NCBI GenBank assembly: GCA_029718625.1
Contig: CM056376.1
Location: 86,284,356 to 86,348,355, forward strand
Direction of reading: 5' to 3'
Source of the DNA: Synaphobranchus kaupii
Taxonomy: Eukaryota; Chordata; Actinopteri; Anguilliformes; Synaphobranchidae
Length of the DNA: 64,000 nt
Shown here one piece after another: positions 57,411-64,000 of this stretch. Every line of letters starts with the position of its first letter. Position 1 is the stretch's first letter. The notes beneath the pieces are model-generated. The model was not told the origin of the DNA. It searched no databases and saw nothing but the letters and a program-made list of their open reading frames with translations. The translations under genes were made by a program, and so were the position numbers.

Positions 57411-59262
57411 AAATATAGCTGCAAGCAGCGATTCCCGGGGACCGAGCGGCATGAGCAGCATTTGTCAAACACATAGACAGCAAAATGGTAGACAACTCTA
57501 GACAGGGTTGACCCAAAATACAACTATTTGTTTCTAATCAGGGCTTTTGCCATTGTTGATGGTATCTTAACCCGATCCAGTAAGGGCTTGCGTATTAAGT
57601 CTTTTAAGTACAAGTGAAACAGTGAACAGTTAATACTGTTAAATTTCTTAACTTTTGCAATAAAAAGGTGTTTCTTAATGTGAAGACAACAATAAATGAA
57701 GCATAGCATTTGCACAATTGTTTTGCCAAACATTAACTTAGCCATTGGTACCAAGCTGGAATCAATCCACTGACCACACACATGGAAAACCAAGATTGGA
57801 TCCACTAGGCCAAAGCAGGTTAACAGAAATGCGGAGGCCAAATAATACTTTTGTGTTGCGGTATCAGATTGTTTTGGCTTACTAACTTTATAATTCAAAC
57901 AGTTAACAGGTAATATTGTGAAATTTCTTAGCCTTTGCAATAAAAATAACTTGTTTTATGTTAAAAGAACATTCTTAACATGACGTGCACATTGTGTGCC
58001 TCAATAAAAATATTGGGAACAGGTGGGGATCGAACCACCAACCTACTACACGGCAGTCCAATGCCTTAACCGCTAAGCTACAGGAACTTTCACAGTTGGT
58101 ATGGTAGGTAGACGGCCTGTTAAGCATAGATAGTGTACTTGGCGGATGGCATACCTGCCATCCCAACATTTGTATTTCTATAGCGCCACCACGCGGATTG
58201 ATTGGGTTAAAACTGCAGGGCTCAAGTCTTGATCTAACTCTCAATCAACCCACCAAGTTTCAGAACTTTATATCAAACGGTTTTAGAAGTACTAGCATTT
58301 ATGTGATAAGCCACGCCCAATGCAAAATTCATTGGCTTCTCATTCGGCCAATTTTTGACATAGGCCTTAGTAAAGTAATGCAAGTATGTAGCGATGCGGG
58401 TTGAGTCCCTCGAACAGGTTTGGTGCAAATTGGTCAAATTCTGTAGGAGAAGTGTTTTACAAGAAATGCTAATTAGCGGAAAATCCAATACTGGTGACTT
58501 GATGGTGCCTTGAGGCACATTTGTTCAGTATGAGCAGAAGGACCTCTATACCACATTTTGTGACTCTAGATGAAACGTGGTGTATGCAGTGGGCGTGTCA
58601 ATGATTTTTAGTGAATTTTTAAATATTTTCTTATATTTGGATCTATATAGCGCCACGACGTGGCTCGATTGGGTTAAAACTGTAGAGGTCAAGTCTTGAT
58701 GGTACTCTTAACAGACCTACCAAGTTTCATAACTATCTGTCAAATCGTTTTGGAATTATTAGCATTTTTGTGATAAGCCACGCCCAGTGAAAATTCATTG
58801 GCTCGTAATTCGGCCATCTTTTAAAATATCAAAATTTTGAATATAACTTTTATGAGGCATGATCTAAGGAGTCTAGGAGGAGTAGCATTTTAAGAGTTTT
58901 ACAAAAAATGCTAATTAGCAAAAAATCCAATATGGCGGACTTTATGGGTCCTTGAGGCAAATTTGTTCGGAATGAGCAAAGGGACTTGGATACCACATTT
59001 TGTGACTCTAGGTGAAACGGGGCTTCGGCAGTGGGCGTGTCAATGTCAAAATTTTGTCACGTGCACTACAGCGCCACCAGGTGTACAATTTGCATCATAA
59101 TATAGAGGATCCAAGAGTTTGGGAATCCCAACAAGCGTCCCAAGTTTGGTGATTCTAGGCCAAACCAGCTCACGGGAATTTTAGGTGAAAGGGGAGAAAA
59201 AAAAAAGAAAAGAATCTGAACAACTACAATAGGGTACCAGCAGCTATGCTGCTCGGTCCCCT
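57411..59262. repeat. 1.85-kb dispersed repeat with an internal duplication
   Basis: The left end includes GGGGACCGAGCGGCATGAGC (57438-57457). The right end includes its inverted relative GCTATGCTGCTCGGTCCCCT. Inside, a unit of about 440-470 bp containing TATAGCGCCAC, GATTGGGTTAAAACTG, GTGATAAGCCACGCCCA and GCAGTGGGCGTGTCAATG occurs twice (about 58175-58610 and 58643-59055). No coding capacity. Confidence 0.6.
58014..58088 (-). ncRNA. tRNA-like segment (degenerate, SINE-type pol III promoter)
   Basis: The minus strand has an A-box, TAGCTTAGCGG (58070-58080), and a perfect B-box, GGTTCGATCCC (58026-58036), with tRNA-like spacing. The acceptor stem does not pair and the T-arm pairing is imperfect, so it is not a functional tRNA. 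A tRNA-derived SINE head or pseudogene is likelier. Confidence 0.5.
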
Positions 59263-59442
59263 AAAAATGGGAGAACAAGTATTTGAGAACTTGTCTATGT
59301 TCCGCAGGTAGATCTAAGATGCCAGCTCAAAACCTACAGTTCATCAGCAGCAGAATGGAGCAAAAATACGAACTGCCTTGCTTCTATGTTCTGATCCTCA
59401 AAAGACACATGAATGAAAGCAGGTCCAAGTGAGACTAGGGTT

Positions 59443-60790
59443 GCAAAATTCCAGGAATATTCAAAGGTGGAAACTTTCCATGGGAATTAACTGTCATGGT
59501 TTCTAGCAGCCTCTGCTGTTTCTGCGTTCGGTTTTCCTTTTGGCATCGTCAGGACGCTCTATCGGATTTTTTCCGCCTCCGTTCTGGTGTTTGTAGCTTA
59601 CCCGACAATTATTCCCTACACCTGTTTTGCGTTTCCTGCCGGCTATATATAGCCCAGGACTTCCGCATTTCCGACACTTTGATATTGTCTTTGCTACGTT
59701 GACAAACGAGGTCGGTAAAGGTATAGGAATTTTGGTCGCTGCATTTCTGGTTCGTTCGAATAGGAAACGCAGCAAGTCCGGTTAGAAGATTTAGGATTAG
59801 ATTGTTTTTTTTCTTTCCTTTCCAATCTTTCTTTATCCTTTTTTCCTTTCACCTGTTGCCAGTTGTGTTCAGCTCTTTTGCCACAAGAGCTCTGGCTAAC
59901 AGGCCTTTTCTATTCTTTTCCCTCACTCGTTTTATCGAGTTTTGTTTTGTTTCATCACCACCTATTACACATAATATTTTAGTGTGTGAGGTTCTGTTGT
60001 GAGTTATTCTCGCTGTTTATCAAGATCACCTCAGTTTTTGGAGGTTGCTTTGTTTTGCCTTGTGCTAGGGAAGTTTTGTTCCCGATCCTGTGTTTCTCAG
60101 TCCTGGTGCGGCTATTCCCGCGTTTTGTGGCGTATCTCTTTAGATACGCTTTTAGAAATCCTTATCAGTCGCGTTGGTTCTCCGAACCTTACACTCCCCC
60201 TTACATTAACGGGAAGATATGGGAATTAATGGGAATAAATTGGAAATGTTGGCGTTATTTGTATTAGCTGTATTTACCATGTCATATGCAGACATAAATA
60301 TAAACATTTTGTTGTGTCATAAGCGGACAACCGTGCAAACATTTGTGTGTAGAACTATAATGCATTCTTTCATTGAACAAAAAACATGAATGTTGAATAC
60401 AATAAATGTATTCCCTAACCCAAACAAATTGTGTAGGATGCTGGGAATTATCTGTGCATGTGATGGAATATTGCACTGCACATGTGATGGAAGAATGCAG
60501 AGTGCATGCAGAGGGCCCTGTAGTAGTGTGCAGGATGCTAGGAATTATCTGTGCATGTGATAAAAGAATGCACTGCACATGTAATGGAATAATGCACAGT
60601 GCAGGGTTGAAATTCAACTGAATTCTCATTAAATTGGGTTGTTTTAACCAAAGCATGCTGCAAGATGTAGAATTGCATCTTATGTGTATTTTCCAACTAA
60701 ATTTAATTCCATGTTTTAGGCTAACTTTTGCAACAACAAAAAAAATAGGCCTGCATGATCGTAATGTGAATCCTTAGTTATTAAGTCCTA
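59443..60790 (+). repeat. Dispersed DNA repeat hosting a solo LTR
   Basis: The repeat starts near GGTTGCAAAATTCCAGGAATAT, is split by the LTR at TTAAC, and resumes with GGGAAGATATGGGAATTAAT. It contains a direct duplication: GGATGCTGGGAATTATCTGT (60437-60456) and GGATGCTAGGAATTATCTGT (60533-60552). It is a familiar teleost repeat type; the exact superfamily is not assigned. Confidence 0.5.
59492..60205 (+). mobile_element. Solo LTR, 714 bp
   Basis: Starts TGTCATGGTTTCTAGCAGC, ends CCCCCTTACA, and is flanked by the perfect 5-bp duplication TTAAC (59487-59491, 60206-60210). TATATATA at 59644-59651 marks the promoter. A diverged inverted relative lies at 10700-11281. No internal region is present. 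Confidence 0.9.
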
Positions 60791-61084
60791 CACTATGACA
60801 ACATACTTTATTCATCTCGCCACAGATCTGGAGACACCCACATGGTAGAGGGTTACTTCCTCCATGTGAACTTGAGGAACGAACATAACCATAGATTGTC
60901 ATGCGCTGAGGCAATGCAGAGGAGAGACGTGTCAGGTGTCACCATTGAAAAGCTACAACAGCTCTTTAAAAATGGGCACTCTCCTTCGTCTGCACTAGAG
61001 ACGACCTGCAGGAAGAAGAGGGAGACAATTATATTTATCCGGCAGCAGACCGCTCCATTTGTCCAGACCTTCAATTTTGCTATA

Positions 61085-61376
61085 CAGTGCATCCGGAAAG
61101 TTCACTTTTTTTGTTCTGTTACAGCCTTATTCCAAAATTGATTAAATTAATTTTTTCCCTCAAAATTCTACACACAACACCCCATAATGACAATGTGAAA
61201 AAAGTTTTTTTGAGATTTTTGCAAATTTATTAAAAATAAAAAAATAAAATTTCTCATTTACATAAGTATTCATACCCTTTGCTTTAACGTATTTTTAAAG
61301 TATCATATTTCATATTTGGTCGCATATCCTTTACATGCTGTTACTTCCTGAAGTCTGTGACCATCAACATCAAAAA
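61085..61376 (-). mobile_element. Tc1 transposon fragment, family B
   Basis: Starts CAGTGCATCCGGAAAG next to TA (61083-61084). The end near 61310-61376 is the minus-strand C-terminus of a Tc1 transposase. It breaks off at the same MITE-like sequence as 9586-9755. Confidence 0.7.
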
Positions 61377-61542
61377 ACTGTCGATATCTTATTTTCAGGT
61401 ACTGTTACAAGCGATACTATAACCTCTCTGCATTTGAATGGATCTCTATGGAAATTGGGGGGTGAGACTAGATTCAGCTGTAAATTACACTGATACAGTA
61501 TGGAACACATGGCTGGCTAAATGGCTGTAAGTTATCAAGGGT
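61377..61542. mobile_element. MITE-like segment related to 9586-9755
   Basis: ACTGTCGATATC and CAGGTACTGTTACAAG at the left match the MITE at 9586. The shared core CTCTCTGCATTTGAATGGAT follows. The right end is diverged. Confidence 0.6.
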
Positions 61543-62078
61543 CTGAGCTATCAAACGAGCCCCAAACCATCACTCTGTTGCCAGATATGGAGTAGATGTG
61601 GATGGATCACTGCAAGGGTTATTTCTCCGGACTCATTTTCCTATAGAACTCTATGGGGAAAAAAGTCAGGAGAAACAACCCTTAAAGTGGTTTGAGAATC
61701 TATTTCATAATTCTGTAAATGTTATTACTGTAAACATTCAATTATCTCACAGTGTGTGTTTATTATTTTTCACAACAGATTATACTACAAGCTTTTTTAG
61801 GAGGCATATGGTGCCTCTTCAGGTGAAGAGATGCTGAAGGACTTAAAGGAGCGTTTTGAGAAGTACAATCAAGAGCAGTGCAGCATGAGTGCAAATATGG
61901 AGCAGACCAAGGATGGACAGTTGGTTGTGGCCATATGTTGACCATTGATGAAATGGGTACATGCGGCTGTAAGACAAAATGGAGAGATGATTTTTGTGGA
62001 TTCTTCTGGAAACTGTGACCACCAGAACCACCACATCTTTCTTTTCTTGACACACTCCGCTGCAGGAGGATTACCTCT

Positions 62079-62644
62079 TGTGTTATGAGAAATGATCGTA
62101 TCCAATCGCAGACACCAGAAGTGATAGGAGTAGGCTTTATTCGAAGTCGACAGAACAGGGTCAAAGTCCAGCAAACAGTGCAATAAAGGCAAGGCAGTTT
62201 GTAGTCAGTTCCAGGCAGGGGTCAGTGTCCAGCAAACAGGGCAATGCAGAATAAGCAAAAGGCTAGGACGGGCAAGGACTGGCGGGCAGGAGGGCTGGAC
62301 AGGAACAGGCAGGAGAACAGGAACTGGATGGGTAACACAGGAATGAGGACAGGAACTCGGAACAGGCAAGGAGCAGGCAGGAATAAACGCTAGAAAGACT
62401 GAGACAAGCACGAATGCAGGGCACAATCTGGCACAGAAACAGAGGAGACTAAATACCAAACTAACAAAGAAACAACGAGGAACAGCTGAGCCGAAACAAA
62501 TGAGAAAACACAATTCAGGTGCGGGGAAGTGGAGACACAAACTGGAGGGAGAAAGGGAAAACACGGAATGGACTAACAGATAGAAAATATGAATAAACGG
62601 AAAAACCAGAACAAGACTAGGACGTGGAGGCAAGAGACGTGACA
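62079..62644 (-). mobile_element. Solo LTR, 566 bp
   Basis: On the minus strand it starts TGTCACGTCTCTTGCC, has AATAAA (complement of 62136-62141) near its end and finishes TCATAACACA. The direct repeat CTCT (plus a further shared T) flanks it at 62075-62078 and 62645-62648. There is no internal region. Confidence 0.85.
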
Positions 62645-62649
62645 CTCTT

Positions 62650-63763
62650 GGGGCCCTATCTTGGCGATCTTAGCGCTTGGTCTAAGCGCATGGCGCTAAG
62701 TCCATTTAGGGCGTGTCCAAGTCCACTTTTGCTATTTTAACGGCGTGTTTTTTGGGCGCTAAGCACAGCGCAAGGTGCAACTGGGCTGAACCTAGTCTCT
62801 TCATTAGTTATAGGTGTGTCTTGGGCGTGACATGCAATAAACCAATCAAAATGTTATGTCCCATTCCCTTTAAAAGCCTGCTTTTCCACCTTGGTGGATT
62901 GCTTATGATGGCGAAACATTACATTACATTACATTAATTTAGCAGACGCACAATAAGTGCATACAGAGACATCATCAAGATCACTACAGAACAGACAAGA
63001 CAAAGCACATCCTTCCCATAATGTAGCAGCTATCCCTAGTAATGAACTTTGACTGTAGTTCACAGTAAGCTGTGGGTAAATCAGCAATACTACACTTACA
63101 TTCTAAATACTATTATAAACTATAATAAACAGGCAGGAAAACACAGGGAACTAGTAAACACAGGGAACTGATATTCCTAGGTTAGAATATCAGTCAAGGT
63201 GGAGTCTGAAGAGGTGTGTCTTCAGGCCTCGACGGAATGCAGGCAGGGTTGGAGTAGAACGTAACAGACATGCTCATGCGTGTTTAGTGCGATCAAGGAA
63301 TAGGCTATATGGATCAATAGTAGCCTATGATCAATATTATTCGGGCTAACCATTATGAGTTCCCGGTAATTCCTGACAGTGCTGTTTACAAAATATACGG
63401 GGTTAAATTTCATTAAAAGCACCTGCAACAGCTGAGAATAAGCGACCAATTGCTTCCGTCTCACCTTAGAAAACGCCAAATTAGCCTGCTTGTTTAACGA
63501 ATTTCGTTTGTTTATGCAATGAACTCATGTTCAAGCTTCATCCGAAGTTCATTAGGCTACCTGCATTCTAATTTTGATTAATAACATAAATAACGTTATT
63601 TTGCCTTAATGATGACACTAAATATAATAAATCTGTCAGGTTGGCAACCCATAGGTTCAGCATATTTTCCCTTATTTTATAATGTCCTGCTTATGGAAAT
63701 GCGACCAACCTATTTTACTGGTAGCATAATGCTTTAAAACGATCCACTTTCCCAGGAAGACCG
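62650..63763 (+). mobile_element. PIF/Harbinger-like element, copy 2, with a nested insertion
   Basis: Begins GGGGCCCTATCTTGGCGATC and carries, in inverted order, the same blocks as 11282-12078 (for example AAGCTTCATCCGAAGTTCAT and GGTTGGCAACCCATAGG). A 344-bp insertion (62919-63262) interrupts it. The second terminus is beyond the recognisable match or outside the window. Confidence 0.55.
62919..63262. mobile_element. 344-bp nested insertion with ACATT-repeat end
   Basis: Starts TTACATTACATTACATTAAT. Flanks are GCGAAACA before and CGTAACA after, where the uninterrupted copy at about 11822 reads GCGAAACAGACATG (minus strand). A 4-bp (AACA) exact, or 7-8-bp imperfect, target duplication is implied, the latter being hAT-like. 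Confidence 0.55.
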
Positions 63764-64000
63764 TGAAAAGTACGATTTACAGCAGAGGAAACAGACCTGC
63801 TCCTGTAAAGCGCACATGCAGATAATGGCATTAAAATTAATTGTAAATTAATTTTGTAACGTGCTGCAAATTTTGTTTCTAATTAGCCGCTTAGTTCTCT
63901 TTAAAATCTTTTGTTCAGTTATGGAATAACAGGTGAAATCAGCGGGGTTTTAATAAGCTGAGGGTATGTAAACCTTGTCACTGTAATTAAAAAAATATGA
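63764..64000. other. Non-coding sequence to window end
   Basis: AT-rich. Nothing recognisable. Confidence 0.5.

Larger units (their letters stand above)
60826..62078 (+). pseudogene. MULE/SWIM-type transposase-like gene, decayed
   Basis: A splice-acceptor-like CACAG precedes 60826. The first block reads GDTHMVEGYF, then RNEHNHRLSCAEAM, then LFKNGHSPSSALET, and after a frame break near 61008 continues EEEGDNYIYPAADRS and CPDLQFCY (to about 61080). A second block after an acceptor-like CAACAG (61778) carries a stop near 61800, then GEEMLKDLKERFEKYNQEQ and, after further breaks, a DDE-like MIFVDSSG region. The block order matches a group of vertebrate transposase-derived genes with HNH-rich N-termini that I associate with MULE/SWIM proteins. 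A Tc1 copy lies between the blocks and a solo LTR truncates the 3' part. Two stops and at least two frame breaks show it is not functional. The family assignment is from memory and only moderately secure. Confidence 0.5.

Noticed and set aside
58014..58088. Functional tRNA gene
   Set aside because: A- and B-boxes are good, but the acceptor stem does not pair and the T-stem is imperfect. Kept only as tRNA-like.
9267..63763. Segmental inverted duplication linking the left (9.3-12.1 kb) and right (59.5-63.8 kb) parts
   Set aside because: Both hold a Tc1/MITE composite, related LTRs and Harbinger-like copies, but order and orientation are not collinear and divergence differs, so they are separate insertions of common families.

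Overview
The window is teleost fish nuclear DNA. It contains fish-type Tc1, hAT, TTAA-target, Harbinger-like and Ty3/Gypsy elements, and 3' ends of L2/CR1-like and Rex-like LINEs. There is also a 500-base assembly gap, many short AT- and GT-type microsatellites, and no bacterial-style operons. Clupeiform-like ancestry is only a guess, based on the density of AACGTTAGCTA-type motifs. I cannot recognise a complete host gene. At most, one terminal-exon candidate lies at 52989-53157.

Layout. Bases 1-13690 are a mosaic: a Tc1 transposase N-terminus cut by the window edge (1-434), an LTR-like repeat (about 1709-2392), a long-inverted-repeat element (3932-4888), a 1.4-kb solo LTR (6251-7661), a deleted Tc1 (7765-8308), a Tc1/MITE composite (9267-9755), a LINE 3' end, a divergent LTR and a Harbinger-like remnant (to 12078). 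Bases 13696-18590 are a Ty3/Gypsy retrotransposon with 322-bp LTRs and a 5-bp target duplication. Its integrase lies upstream of reverse transcriptase, the order known from Gmr1-type elements. The gap is 18868-19367.

Bases 19368-34980 are repeat-poor and apparently non-coding, apart from a MITE (21890-22081), a SINE-like repeat, and a hAT element (24290-25466) whose only ORF is a BED-type zinc finger. This stretch also holds a perfect palindromic RFX X-box (30842-30855). Bases 35014-36646 hold two more DNA elements.

Bases 39322-55678 form a second dense region. It contains 60-bp minisatellites in inverted orientation at both ends and a large imperfect palindrome (40855-50354) built of about 353-bp tandem units. 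One arm of the palindrome was split by a second Ty3/Gypsy element (40994-48456, LTRs 472 bp). A hAT element (46485-48227) then entered that element's 3' LTR. This gives a clear three-step order of events. The second Gypsy has a canonical -1 frameshift heptamer (GGGAAAC) in register in its gag/pol overlap and, in pol, only one visible stop.

Bases 56660-64000 hold a MITE, a 1.85-kb repeat with internal duplication and a tRNA-like segment, two solo LTRs with target duplications, a decayed MULE/SWIM-type transposase-like gene and a second Harbinger-like copy.

All coding capacity I can name belongs to mobile elements. Where I call an LTR 'solo', only one LTR copy lies between matching target duplications. 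All coordinates were read by eye; exact ends are given only where target duplications fix them.
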